NCBI GenBank assembly: GCA_902601545.1
Contig: CACKNR010000009.1
Location: 1 to 48,665 of the forward strand
Source of the DNA: an uncultured Pelagibacteraceae bacterium
GTDB taxonomy: Bacteria; Pseudomonadota; Alphaproteobacteria; Pelagibacterales; Pelagibacteraceae
DNA: 48,665 nucleotides
Direction of reading: 5' to 3'
Made by a program: the position numbers and the translations under genes. Positions within the stretch are counted from its first letter, which is position 1. Each line of letters opens with the position of its first letter. Positions 32,089 to 41,275 of the stretch are shown here, in pieces. Under the pieces are notes generated by a model, which worked only from the letters and a program-made list of their open reading frames with translations, did no database searches and was not told the DNA's origin.

Positions 32089-33005
32089 TGTTACAGAGAG
32101 ATATATTCATTGACGAAATAACAAAAAAAATGAGTAAAGATAAAAAAATTTATTTTTTGAGTGCAGATTTTGGAGCCGCTTCCTTGGACAAATTAAGAGC
32201 GCAGTTTCCAAAAAACTTTGTACATTGCGGCATTTCAGAACAAGCAATGTTGGATATAGCCTCTGGCCTAGCTTTAGAAAAAAATAAAGTTTTTGTTTAT
32301 GCGATGGCACCTTTTTTGTCATTAAGAGCAATAGAGCAGGCCAAATGCGGTCCAGGTTTAATGAATTTACCAATATGTATGATTTCTGTTGGTATCGGAT
32401 TAGGTTACGCAGATGCTGGGCCAACTCATTATGCTAATGAGGATTTTTCATGCTTCAGGTCAATAGTAGGAACCTCTATTTATACTCCTTCAGACAATCA
32501 GACTACAAAACTAATTGCAAAAGATATGTTACAAAAGCCAAAATTTTCCTATGTGAGGTTGGATAGAGATGCACAGAAAGACTTAAACCCAAAGATTAAC
32601 AATCAGGATTACAAAAATGGTTTTAAAATATTTGGAAAAATTGAAAAAAATAAAATTGCAATACTTTCCCATGGAAAAATATTTCATGATTGTCTAAATG
32701 CATTTAAAAAAAATGAAAAGAAATATATATTTATAAATTTATTCAGATCAAAACCTTTTCCTCAAAAATTAGTAAAATTAGTTAAAAATATTAAAAACTT
32801 TTTAGTTGTGGATGAGCAAACACCTTCAGGAAGTCTAGCCTCTTGTGTTTATGAGGGATTTAGAGATTATAAATTTTTCCCAAAAATAATTTCAAAATCA
32901 TTACCAGAAAGATATTTTTTTGAGAATGGCGGACGAACCTATTTGTTAAATAAATTTGGTTTATCTCAAAAAGAAATTTATAAAGCATCTAGAAACTTTC
33001 GTTAA
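32088..33005 (+). CDS. Transketolase C-terminal (pyrimidine-binding) subunit
   Basis: 305 residues covering the pyrimidine and C-terminal domains. HCGISEQAMLDIASGLAL holds the catalytic Glu that activates TPP; GLGYADAGPTHYANEDFSCFR is the substrate-binding histidine segment; KFSYVRLDRDA and FLVVDEQTPSGSLAS belong to the C-terminal domain. Start overlaps the previous stop (TAATG), as expected for subunits made in equal amounts. Confidence 0.85.
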   Translation: MLQRDIFIDEITKKMSKDKKIYFLSADFGAASLDKLRAQFPKNFVHCGISEQAMLDIASGLALEKNKVFVYAMAPFLSLRAIEQAKCGPGLMNLPICMISVGIGLGYADAGPTHYANEDFSCFRSIVGTSIYTPSDNQTTKLIAKDMLQKPKFSYVRLDRDAQKDLNPKINNQDYKNGFKIFGKIEKNKIAILSHGKIFHDCLNAFKKNEKKYIFINLFRSKPFPQKLVKLVKNIKNFLVVDEQTPSGSLASCVYEGFRDYKFFPKIISKSLPERYFFENGGRTYLLNKFGLSQKEIYKASRNFR

Positions 33006-33499
33006 TGAAAAAAAAAATATTTGTTCTAAAAAACTCAATTTTTAAAGATTATCGAGGATATTATTGGACAACCTGGAAAAAAAATAATTTTAAAACTATC
33101 AAATTTAATCACGATAAGTTTTCAATATCAAAAAAAAATGTTCTTAGAGGTTTTCATTGCGATTTCAAATCTTGGAAACTAGTAACTTGTGTATTTGGAA
33201 AAATAGTATTAGCAGTCGTAAATGTTGATAAGAGAGATAAAAATTACTTATATTCTAAAAAATTTTTACTGAGTTTTAAAAAACCTGTATCTATTTTAAT
33301 TCCACCAAATTATGCAAATGCCTATTTATGTTTATCAGAATATTGTGTATTTCATTATAAATGGAGTTATAAAGGAAAGTATCCTGATACAAAAAATCAA
33401 AAAAGTTTTAAATGGAATGATCCAAAATTTAAAATTTCATGGCCAGTTAAAAAACCAATTTTGAGCAAGAGGGATAAAAAAAGTAAATTATTAACTTAA
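33005..33499 (+). CDS. RmlC-like cupin, dTDP-sugar 3,5-epimerase family
   Basis: 164 residues. DYRGYYWTTWK, the central KNVLRGFHCDFKSWKLVTC with the catalytic His51, and the C-terminal KSFKWNDPKFKISWP match RmlC. The second conserved stretch, IPxGFAHGF in RmlC, reads IPPNYANAY here (His replaced by Asn105), so it may be a single-position epimerase or another sugar cupin instead of a classical 3,5-epimerase. Overlaps neighbours by TAATG at both ends. Confidence 0.75.
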   Translation: MKKKIFVLKNSIFKDYRGYYWTTWKKNNFKTIKFNHDKFSISKKNVLRGFHCDFKSWKLVTCVFGKIVLAVVNVDKRDKNYLYSKKFLLSFKKPVSILIPPNYANAYLCLSEYCVFHYKWSYKGKYPDTKNQKSFKWNDPKFKISWPVKKPILSKRDKKSKLLT

Positions 33500-34437
33500 T
33501 GAGCAAAATATTAATTACAGGAGGAGCAGGATATATCGGATCCATGTTATGCACTAAGCTTTTAGAAGTTGGCCATTCTGTAACTACAATCGATCTTTTA
33601 AAGTATGATAAATCATCATTGAGTCATTTATATTTTTATAAAAATTTTAATCTTATTAAAGAAGATATAAGAAAAAAAAGTCTAATAAAGTCACTTCTTA
33701 AAAAACATGAGTATATAATACCTTTAGCAGCGCTTGTAGGAGCGCCGTTATGTGAAAAAAATAAAAAAGATGCAATTTCCACTAACACAAAGTCTATTAA
33801 ACTTTTATGTGAGATGGCAACAAAGAAAAATAAAATTATTTATTTAACAACGAATTCTGGTTACGGAGTGGGTGAAAAAAATAAATATTGCGATGAAAAC
33901 AGTCCTTTGAGACCAATTTCACTTTATGGGAAAACAAAATGTGAAGCAGAGGACATAGTTAGATCTAAGTCACAAAATTATGTATGCTTCAGATTAGCTA
34001 CGGTATTCGGTTATAGTTACAGGATGAGAAGCGATTTATTAGTGAATAACTTTGTTCAAACAGCGATTAAAAAAGGCAAGCTGACTCTATATGAACCTCA
34101 TTTTAGAAGAAATTTTATTCATGTGAGAGATGTTGTAAGAGCAATAATTTTTACAATGAAAAATTTTAATAAAATGAAAAAAAATGTATATAACTTAGGT
34201 TTATCCTCGGCAAACATAAGTAAAATCATGTTAGCTAAAAAAATTAAGAAACAATTAAAAAAAACAAAAATTGAAATTATTAAGAATAGAAAAGATCCTG
34301 ACAAACGAGATTATTTTGTGAGCAATAAAAAAATTGAAAGAAAAGGTTTTAAAGCCAAAATCACTTTAGAGTCAGGTATATCAGAGTTAATTCAAAATTT
34401 TACTAACGATAGAAATAAAGTAATCAATAATTATTAA
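33499..34437 (+). CDS. NAD-dependent sugar epimerase/dehydratase (SDR)
   Basis: 312 residues. The NAD loop ITGGAGYIGS is at 5-14; LTTNSGYGVGE gives the Ser/Thr of the catalytic triad and SLYGKTKCEAE the Tyr-x3-Lys; FRRNFIHVRDVVRAI is the substrate-binding region common in nucleotide-sugar SDRs. Probably an epimerase or 4,6-dehydratase for an NDP-sugar of the island. Its stop overlaps by 4 bp the convergent fused transferase/phosphatase gene. Confidence 0.82.
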   Translation: MSKILITGGAGYIGSMLCTKLLEVGHSVTTIDLLKYDKSSLSHLYFYKNFNLIKEDIRKKSLIKSLLKKHEYIIPLAALVGAPLCEKNKKDAISTNTKSIKLLCEMATKKNKIIYLTTNSGYGVGEKNKYCDENSPLRPISLYGKTKCEAEDIVRSKSQNYVCFRLATVFGYSYRMRSDLLVNNFVQTAIKKGKLTLYEPHFRRNFIHVRDVVRAIIFTMKNFNKMKKNVYNLGLSSANISKIMLAKKIKKQLKKTKIEIIKNRKDPDKRDYFVSNKKIERKGFKAKITLESGISELIQNFTNDRNKVINNY

Positions 34438-35639
34438 TTTTTAATTAATTTTTTAATTTGTAAAAATAAATCGTTTTTTGCATACTCAAAGTATAAACCT
34501 GATTTTTTCGCAGCTTTTTTATCTGAAATTTTATCACCAATCATAAAACTCTTATTCTTTTTAATATGCCAATTTTTAAAAATATTTTTAATCATTAAAT
34601 TTCCAGGCTTTCTCAAAGAGGAATCTTTTTTATATTTTTTTATAATTCCCTCTTTGTGAAAGGGAGCAAATTGAACCTCGTTGAAGAAAATACCTTTTTT
34701 AGAAAAAAACGTTTTTATTTTTTTTTGTAAATTTTCAAAATCGATTTCTTTGTAGAAACCTTTAGCTATTCCAGCTTGATTTGTAACAATAAAAACATAA
34801 TAATTCTTTTTCATCAATATTTCTAATGATTTTTTTACATTTTTTCTCAACTTAAAATCTTTAAACTTATGAACATACCCATAATCATAATTTATAACTC
34901 CATCTCTATCTAAAAAAACAGCAGGTCTATGAAAATAATTAAAAAGTTTCCTAGAAGAAATTAGAAAGTTTTTTGGAGATCCAATGTCTAAAAAAAAATT
35001 GTCAAAGGCTTTTCCTTGTATAAATCTTTTTTGAATAAGATTTGGTAGTATATCATTTTCTAATGAGGAAGGTATATTCTTTATATATTTAAATATCTTT
35101 CTTCTAAAAAAATATATTCCTCCGTTAATTAATTTTCCATTTTTCTTAAAAAATATTTTTTTTTCTTTTAATGATAGTTCATTTAATTTATGACTATTGT
35201 TTAAATGATCTTTTTTTATCAAAGCAATAGCCCCAAGAGAATTCTTATTTAAACCCTTAATTAACTCATTTATATTTATATCAAAAATTGTATCGCCGTT
35301 TATTAAAATAAAATCTTCTTTAATTTTATTTTTTAAAAAATATAGAGCCCCACCAGTCCCCATTGCTTTTTTTTCTTTGACACAATTAATTTCTACAAAA
35401 TTATATTTTTTCTTATGAAATTTTTTATGGATAACTTTATATCTGTAGAAGGTTAAAATATAAATTTTTTTAAAATCATACTTTGAAAAGTTTTTAATCA
35501 AATATTCTAAAAAATGAAAATTATTAAATTTTGCCATCGGTTTTGGCATATTTTTCAAATATTTGCTTATTCTTGAGCCTTTTCCTCCTGCAAGAATAAC
35601 TAAGCTTTTGGCTTTTTTCATAAATATTTTACTATTCAA
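34434..35639 (-). CDS. Fused sugar nucleotidyltransferase and GmhB-like HAD phosphatase
   Basis: 401 residues in two domains. N-terminal 1-230: ILAGGKGSRISKYLKNMPKP (NTP loop with Lys), MGTGGAL, LINGDTIFD and FLDIGSPKNF, as in HddC/mannose-1-phosphate guanylyltransferases. C-terminal about 238-400: VFLDRDGVINYDYGYV (HAD motif I, Asp244/Asp246), FIVTNQAGIAKGF (motif II), SLRKPGNLM (motif III Lys) and MIGDKISDKKAA (motif IV), as in heptose bisphosphate phosphatase GmhB. With the HddA-like kinase, these would supply steps 2-4 of nucleotide-activated heptose synthesis. The fusion makes consecutive steps one polypeptide. Sugar identity is inferred. Confidence 0.85.
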   Translation of the reverse strand: MNSKIFMKKAKSLVILAGGKGSRISKYLKNMPKPMAKFNNFHFLEYLIKNFSKYDFKKIYILTFYRYKVIHKKFHKKKYNFVEINCVKEKKAMGTGGALYFLKNKIKEDFILINGDTIFDININELIKGLNKNSLGAIALIKKDHLNNSHKLNELSLKEKKIFFKKNGKLINGGIYFFRRKIFKYIKNIPSSLENDILPNLIQKRFIQGKAFDNFFLDIGSPKNFLISSRKLFNYFHRPAVFLDRDGVINYDYGYVHKFKDFKLRKNVKKSLEILMKKNYYVFIVTNQAGIAKGFYKEIDFENLQKKIKTFFSKKGIFFNEVQFAPFHKEGIIKKYKKDSSLRKPGNLMIKNIFKNWHIKKNKSFMIGDKISDKKAAKKSGLYFEYAKNDLFLQIKKLIKN

Positions 35640-35671
35640 TAATTAATATAAATAGTTTAAATGTTCTTTAT

Positions 35672-36604
35672 ATGCAATCAATCTCAGTAATATTTTCTTT
35701 TAGAAATGAGGAAAAAAATTTAATTGAACTAATTAGTCGGGTAACTAGCACATTAAATAAACTAGAAAATTACAAATACGAGTTGATATTTGTAAATGAT
35801 GACTCCAGTGACAAATCAGAAAAAATTTTATTAGATTTACAAAAAAAACACCCAATAATTATAATAAATATGTCACGGAAGTTTGGAAGAACTCAATGCA
35901 TGTTAGCAGGTTTGAGACATGCCACAGGTGATTGCGCAATTTGTATAGACTCAGATCTTCAAGACCCTCCAGAACTAATGGCCGAAATGATAAAAAAATA
36001 TGAAAAAGGTTTTGATGTTGTGCACACAGTCAGAAAAAAAAGGCTTGGTGAATCCTGGTTTAAACTATTTCTAACTAAGTTAGCCTATAAAATAATAAAT
36101 TCTTTATCAAATATAAATCTTCCAGCTGACTCAGGTGATTATAAGCTTATTTCAAAACGCGCGCTTAGCAAAATTCTTGAGCAAAGCGAGCATAGACCGT
36201 ATCTTAGAGGATTACTAGTATGGGTAGGTTTCAATCAAACATTTATTGAATATGTTAGAGAAGGAAGAAAATCTGGCACATCTAAATTTCCAGTTTTTTC
36301 CGAAGGACCTATCACAGAGTTTGTTTCTGGAGTAACTGGCCATTCTTTAAGACCATTATATTTGGGAATAATCCTTGGTTTCTTTTCAATTTGCTTTTCA
36401 TTAATTTTAATCATTTATGCTTTGTATTTAAAATTTTCAGATTTATCTGTTCCTGGGACAGCTGGAATAATAATTACAACTTCATTCTTTTCAGGCATTA
36501 TACTTTTATTTTTAGGAATAATAGGTATTTACTTATCTAAAATTTTTGAGCAAACTCAGGGCAGAGACCGTTATATAATAAAAGAAATCAAAAAAAAATT
36601 ATAA
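35672..36604 (+). CDS. GT2 polyprenyl-phosphate glycosyltransferase (ArnC/DPM1 type)
   Basis: 310 residues. A GT-A domain (1-220) has FSFRNEEKNLIELI, VNDDSSDKS, SRKFGRTQCMLAGLRHATGD and the metal site CIDSDLQDPPE; two C-terminal membrane helices follow (about 230-255 and 265-295). This is the layout of enzymes that load a sugar onto undecaprenyl or dolichyl phosphate, such as ArnC, GtrB and YkcC. It probably provides the lipid-linked donor for the GT-C-like membrane protein encoded convergently next to it (6-bp overlap). Confidence 0.88.
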   Translation: MQSISVIFSFRNEEKNLIELISRVTSTLNKLENYKYELIFVNDDSSDKSEKILLDLQKKHPIIIINMSRKFGRTQCMLAGLRHATGDCAICIDSDLQDPPELMAEMIKKYEKGFDVVHTVRKKRLGESWFKLFLTKLAYKIINSLSNINLPADSGDYKLISKRALSKILEQSEHRPYLRGLLVWVGFNQTFIEYVREGRKSGTSKFPVFSEGPITEFVSGVTGHSLRPLYLGIILGFFSICFSLILIIYALYLKFSDLSVPGTAGIIITTSFFSGIILLFLGIIGIYLSKIFEQTQGRDRYIIKEIKKKL

Positions 36605-38158
36605 GATTTTAAATAACTTAAATTTATCATCTTTTTCAACTAAATCTAATTTTAGGTCCCAGTTATTAGGTACTATGATAAAATTCACATTATATTTATT
36701 TTTAATTGTACTCCACTCAGAAATTTTTTTACCTTCAAAATTTTTTTTAATATAATTATCTGGAAGAGAGGGATTATTTTTTTCAGGAGGATTAAAACTC
36801 TCAATATCGTAAACAATCTTTAATATTTCAAAAAAATTATCTAATAAATAAGGGTGATATGGTAAAAAATCTATAGCTTCGGTATGCAATAAAATTGGTT
36901 TTTGTGTTTTTTTGAAAATAAAATTTGAAATATTAGATGATACAAGTATATAACCATCAAAATTAGTCTCTTTTATATAATTAACTACTTTGAGATCTTC
37001 TTCTTTTTGAAAAGATATAAGTAAGTTATTTTTAATTACGTTTATCTTTTTATATCCTTGTATAAATATTAATAAAAAAAAACACAAAAACACAAAAAAA
37101 ACTTTCTTTTTAGGGAGTCTTGACTCTAAAAAAAAATACAAAATACTTAGAATTACTGGCCAACCTAAAAAGCTATGAAGCATTATAAATCTAGCAGGCA
37201 TTATTCTACTAATACTATCAGGGAAAATATCAGGGAGCAGTTGATAAAGTAAATATATTAATGTTGAGGCTGTAACACTAATTAGTAAAATCAAAATGTG
37301 ATTATATCCTCGACGAAAAGATAAACTTGAGTAAATTTTAATTAAAAATAATAAAGATATTATTAAAACTATTGTTTTTAGTAGATATTCGTAATGTAGG
37401 TTTGGAGAAATTGCTCTATGCCCATCCCAAACTTCGAGATACACCTTAAGTAACTGTATATCTGTAAACCCTCTTTCGATTGAGCTTATAAAAAAAAATA
37501 AGAAACTAATAGTTATTAAAATAGCACCACAAATTATTCCTTTAAAAATTCTTTTTTTTGAAAGTTTTTCTATGCCGGGAATAAAAAGATAAATTGATTT
37601 AATAATAATTACCCATGCACCAACGATAGGGTGAATTGTAAAAAGAAAGAAACTAAATAAGTAAGCAGCAAATAAATTGTTATTGGCTAAAAGACCAAAA
37701 GAGAAGGTGGTTAAAGCCAAACTCATCATTCCGTATGTATGCTCTGAAAATATAAGTGATGGATAGTTTGTATCCCCAAAATTTTTTCCTAATATTATTG
37801 CTAATATCGAAATAATTAAACTTATATATGAGTTCCTAGAAATTGAATTTGAAAATAGGAAAGCTCCAAATGCAAAAAAAAAGGTAGAAAAAAACATTAA
37901 TAATTTAGAACTTAACTCTACAGAAAAACCAAATTTAATAAAAAAATAAGCGATTTGATGTATAGCTGTCCATGAATTTAGAAAATAAAAAATCATCGGA
38001 GATTGATAATCTGGATAATTAATTTTTCCTGCTAATACTAAACCTCCATCAACGCCATACTGTAAATAAGGATAAGAAAATGCAACAATTATACATACTA
38101 AAAGCAGTATAGATATCTGAAATAGATGATCTTTAAGATTTATATTTGTGCTAGACAT
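36599..38158 (-). CDS. Polytopic membrane protein, probable GT-C-type glycosyltransferase
   Basis: 519 residues with around ten membrane helices and a soluble C-terminal domain of about 130 residues. Near the N-terminus, after the first helix, is an acidic/polar loop (QYGVDGGLVLAGKINYPDYQ), as expected for the catalytic first loop of GT-C enzymes; HPIVGAWVIIIKSIYLFIPG and HRAISPNLHYEYLLK are further polar re-entrant parts. The adjacent polyprenyl-phosphate glycosyltransferase supports a lipid-linked-sugar-using function. No family is recognised with certainty. Confidence 0.55.
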   Translation of the reverse strand: MSSTNINLKDHLFQISILLLVCIIVAFSYPYLQYGVDGGLVLAGKINYPDYQSPMIFYFLNSWTAIHQIAYFFIKFGFSVELSSKLLMFFSTFFFAFGAFLFSNSISRNSYISLIISILAIILGKNFGDTNYPSLIFSEHTYGMMSLALTTFSFGLLANNNLFAAYLFSFFLFTIHPIVGAWVIIIKSIYLFIPGIEKLSKKRIFKGIICGAILITISFLFFFISSIERGFTDIQLLKVYLEVWDGHRAISPNLHYEYLLKTIVLIISLLFLIKIYSSLSFRRGYNHILILLISVTASTLIYLLYQLLPDIFPDSISRIMPARFIMLHSFLGWPVILSILYFFLESRLPKKKVFFVFLCFFLLIFIQGYKKINVIKNNLLISFQKEEDLKVVNYIKETNFDGYILVSSNISNFIFKKTQKPILLHTEAIDFLPYHPYLLDNFFEILKIVYDIESFNPPEKNNPSLPDNYIKKNFEGKKISEWSTIKNKYNVNFIIVPNNWDLKLDLVEKDDKFKLFKIL

Positions 38159-38169
38159 TTTTTAAAAAA

Positions 38170-39033
38170 CTAAAATAAATTCTTTAAATATTTTGAATAC
38201 TCACAATTTCCATAAAAAGAAATCGCATCTTTAATATTTTTTCTGTTTATCCATTTTTTTATTAATGCAATTTCCTCTAAACAGGCAATTTTGAGACCTT
38301 GTCTTTTTTCAATTGAAGAAACAAACATTGATGTTTGATTAAAATCATCGATAGTTCCTGCATCAAGCCAAGCAGCCCCTCTACCTAAATGTTCAAATTT
38401 TAATAATTTATTTTTCTTATAAATATTTAGTAGATCAATAATTTCTAATTCTTTTCTTTTTGAAAATTTAAGTTTCAAAGTTTTTTGAATTACTGAATTG
38501 TCAAATAAATACAAACCTGTAACAGCTAAATTTGATTTTGTTTTTTTTGGTTTTTCTTTGAGAGTTACAATCTTATTTTTTTTTATTTCTGCTACCCCAA
38601 ATCTATTAGGATTCTTGACTGGGTAAACAAACACAATTGCTCCTTTTTTAAGTTTAGACGCTTTTTCTAATTTTTCAGTAAGGCTTTGACCATAAAAAAA
38701 ATTATCACCAAGAATTAGAGCTACATTATCATTTGCAATAAATTTTTTACCAATTTTAAAAGCATCTGGAAGACCTTTAGGTTGATTTTGTTCAGCATAT
38801 GAAATCTTTATTCCAAAATTTCTTCCATCTTGAAGAATTTTTTTGAACTGTGGAATAGAACCCTTGTTAACAATAATTAAAATTTGTTTAATTCCAGCTA
38901 GCATTAGAATTGAAATAGGATAATAAATCAACGGTTTATCATAAATAGGAAGCAATTGCTTATTAATTGATTTAGTAATTGGACTCATTCTTGTTCCAAG
39001 ACCACCAGCTAAAATAATACCTTTTTTTATCAT
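38170..39033 (-). CDS. rfbA: Glucose-1-phosphate thymidylyltransferase
   Basis: 287 residues. GIILAGGLGTRMSPITKSIN is the nucleotide loop, KQLLPIYDKPLIYYPIS the RfbA/RmlA signature, ALILGDNFFYGQ the metal-binding Asp, and GAAWLDAGTIDDF the C-terminal product-binding segment. It makes dTDP-glucose. The start overlaps the rfbB stop by 4 bp, so rfbB and rfbA are coupled. Confidence 0.95.
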   Translation of the reverse strand: MIKKGIILAGGLGTRMSPITKSINKQLLPIYDKPLIYYPISILMLAGIKQILIIVNKGSIPQFKKILQDGRNFGIKISYAEQNQPKGLPDAFKIGKKFIANDNVALILGDNFFYGQSLTEKLEKASKLKKGAIVFVYPVKNPNRFGVAEIKKNKIVTLKEKPKKTKSNLAVTGLYLFDNSVIQKTLKLKFSKRKELEIIDLLNIYKKNKLLKFEHLGRGAAWLDAGTIDDFNQTSMFVSSIEKRQGLKIACLEEIALIKKWINRKNIKDAISFYGNCEYSKYLKNLF

Positions 39034-40043
39034 CTATTTTTACCTAAGCGACTTTTAAAATTTTTATTTTTTATAAATTTATAGAATTTTTTATTTCTTG
39101 CATACCACTCTAAAGTGTTAATTAGCCCATTATTGATGTTTATTTTAGATACCCATTTTAGTTTTTTAGATATTTTATTACTATTTAATGCATATCTTAA
39201 ATCATGACCTGGCCTATCTTTTATAAAAATTATTTTTGATTTTGTGCTGTAAAAATTTCTTTTTCTAGCAAAAAAAATAATTTTTTTTACTAAATCTATA
39301 TTTTTAATATTCTTATTAGATCCTATATTGTAGGTCTCCCCATTCACTCCTTTTTTAAATACTTGATATAAAGCCTTACAATGATCTAAAACGTGTATCC
39401 ATTCTCTAGAATTTTGCCCTTTTCCATAAATTTGTATTTTTTCTTTTTTAAAAATATTTGTAATTATTTTTGGTATTAATTTTTCAGGATTTTGCCTAGG
39501 CCCATAATTGTTACAGCAGTTCGTAATTATTGCTTTAATTTTGAAAGTATTTATATAAGCACGTATTAAATGGTCTGATGCTGCTTTTGTAGCCGCGTAA
39601 GGATTTTTGGGTTTATAAGCTGTCCTCTCATCAGCTCTCAAATTACTTTTGATATTTCCAAATACTTCATCAGTTGAAATATGTATTAATTTTACTTTTT
39701 TAAATTTTACTAGTGTCTCAAGAAGCGAGTAAACACCATTTATATTTGTTTTAATAAATTTTGACGGCGAGTCAATTGACCTATCCACATGAGTCTCAGC
39801 TGCTAAATTAAATATACATTTTGGATTATATCTTTTTATAATTTTTATAATATTTGTCTGGCTATCGATACTCGATTTATAAAATCGATAATTTGGATTA
39901 TTCTTAAAATCTTTAACATTATAAAAATTTGATGAGTAGCTGCCATTATCAATATTAATTACAAAGTGACCTAAATTTATTAAATACTCTATAAGATTGC
40001 TTCCTATAAAACCAAGACCACCGGTTACTATAAACTTTGCCAT
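39030..40043 (-). CDS. rfbB: dTDP-glucose 4,6-dehydratase
   Basis: 337 residues. FIVTGGLGFIGSNLIEYL (NAD loop), AAETHVDRSIDSP (the RmlB-specific segment), HISTDEVFGNI with the catalytic Asp-Glu pair, PYAATKAASDHLI (Tyr-x3-Lys) and NNYGPRQNPEKLIP are diagnostic. It converts dTDP-glucose to dTDP-4-keto-6-deoxyglucose. Its ATG overlaps the stop of the upstream aminotransferase by one base. With no RmlD in the window, the product more likely goes to the adjacent aminotransferase than to rhamnose. Confidence 0.95.
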   Translation of the reverse strand: MAKFIVTGGLGFIGSNLIEYLINLGHFVINIDNGSYSSNFYNVKDFKNNPNYRFYKSSIDSQTNIIKIIKRYNPKCIFNLAAETHVDRSIDSPSKFIKTNINGVYSLLETLVKFKKVKLIHISTDEVFGNIKSNLRADERTAYKPKNPYAATKAASDHLIRAYINTFKIKAIITNCCNNYGPRQNPEKLIPKIITNIFKKEKIQIYGKGQNSREWIHVLDHCKALYQVFKKGVNGETYNIGSNKNIKNIDLVKKIIFFARKRNFYSTKSKIIFIKDRPGHDLRYALNSNKISKKLKWVSKININNGLINTLEWYARNKKFYKFIKNKNFKSRLGKNR

Positions 40044-41185
40044 TAAACTATTTTATTAATTAAATCAGCAATGTATTTTGCTTTATTAATTGATACCTTA
40101 TGATGCACTGGAATTGCTAAATACTTATTCTCAGCATAATCCATGTTTGGAAATTTTTTTCCTTTTACAAAATTTTTAAAAATTGAATATTTATCATTTC
40201 TAAAATGAACTTGATTAGTTTCGATTCTTTTTTCTCTTAATTTTTTTTGTATTAAATCTTTTTTTCTTGAAATAATTGTGAAAAGCCATGCAGCATGAGT
40301 TCTTTTTCCATCATCTCTATGAACGCAGTGAATGTTTTTATTATTGATAAATTTATTTAGATATAAATCAAAAATATTTTTACGATGATTTAATATCTTT
40401 CTAAAATCTTTTAATCCCTCAATTCCTACTGAAGCACCTAAATCTGTCATTTGATATTTATAACCAATCTCATAAATATCATTTTCCCAAGTAGCCTTTT
40501 GTTTTTTCTCTCTATCAATACCAAACCATCTAATTCTTTTAGCTTTATTTATAATTTTTTTGTTTTTCATACAGAGCATTCCTCCATCGGCAGTAGTGAT
40601 ATGTTTTATTGCTTGAAAACTAAACATCGTAAAATCACTTATACTTCCAATTGGTTTCCCTTTAAAAGTTGCTCCAAGTGCATGTGCTGCATCTTCTATT
40701 AAAGGAATTTTAAATTTCGAAGCTAATTTTTGAAGCTCATCAAGATCACAAGGTAAGCCACCATAGTGCATACAAATTATTGCTCTAGTTTTTTTTGTTA
40801 TTAGTTTTTTTACACTTTGTATACTTATGTTCATAGTTTCAGGATCAATATCAGCAAACTTGATCTTAACACCCATGTAAAGAAAAGGAATGTTTGTTGC
40901 AGTACAAGTAAATAATGGAGCAATGACTTCATCTCCTTTTTTTAAACCAGCTAAAATATATGATAAGTGAAGCGCATCTGTTCCAGAACCAGTAGCTAAA
41001 CAATGATTTTTTTTTGCAAACATAGATTTAAATCTCGACTCAAATTTATCTACCAATGGTCCTTGACCGATCCATCTTCCAGATAATACTTTTTTTACGT
41101 TTTTGAACGAATTTTTAGAAATATAAGGGTGAAACAATACTGTGCCCTCATTTAATTTCATTAGTGGGATTTCTCTAAAGGACAT
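40043..41185 (-). CDS. DegT/DnrJ/EryC1 sugar aminotransferase (dTDP-4-keto-6-deoxyhexose 4-aminotransferase type)
   Basis: 380 residues. ATGSGTDALHLSYILAGL, IAPLFTCTATNIPFLYMG, IEDAAHALGATFKG (Asp165) and FSFQAIKHITTADGGM with the Schiff-base Lys194 show an active PLP aminotransferase. Upstream of rfbB-rfbA in one operon, it probably aminates dTDP-4-keto-6-deoxyglucose at C4, giving a dTDP-4-amino-4,6-dideoxyhexose (Qui4N or Fuc4N). The contrast with the Lys-less relative at 28547 is clear. Divergent from the next glycosyltransferase with a 90-bp gap. Confidence 0.88.
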   Translation of the reverse strand: MSFREIPLMKLNEGTVLFHPYISKNSFKNVKKVLSGRWIGQGPLVDKFESRFKSMFAKKNHCLATGSGTDALHLSYILAGLKKGDEVIAPLFTCTATNIPFLYMGVKIKFADIDPETMNISIQSVKKLITKKTRAIICMHYGGLPCDLDELQKLASKFKIPLIEDAAHALGATFKGKPIGSISDFTMFSFQAIKHITTADGGMLCMKNKKIINKAKRIRWFGIDREKKQKATWENDIYEIGYKYQMTDLGASVGIEGLKDFRKILNHRKNIFDLYLNKFINNKNIHCVHRDDGKRTHAAWLFTIISRKKDLIQKKLREKRIETNQVHFRNDKYSIFKNFVKGKKFPNMDYAENKYLAIPVHHKVSINKAKYIADLINKIV

Positions 41186-41275
41186 AAAATTTATTTATCA
41201 TAGCGATAAAAACAATACAAATGTATAGTGAAAAAATAATTTATATAGTTTAATAAATATTAAATTAATTATCAA

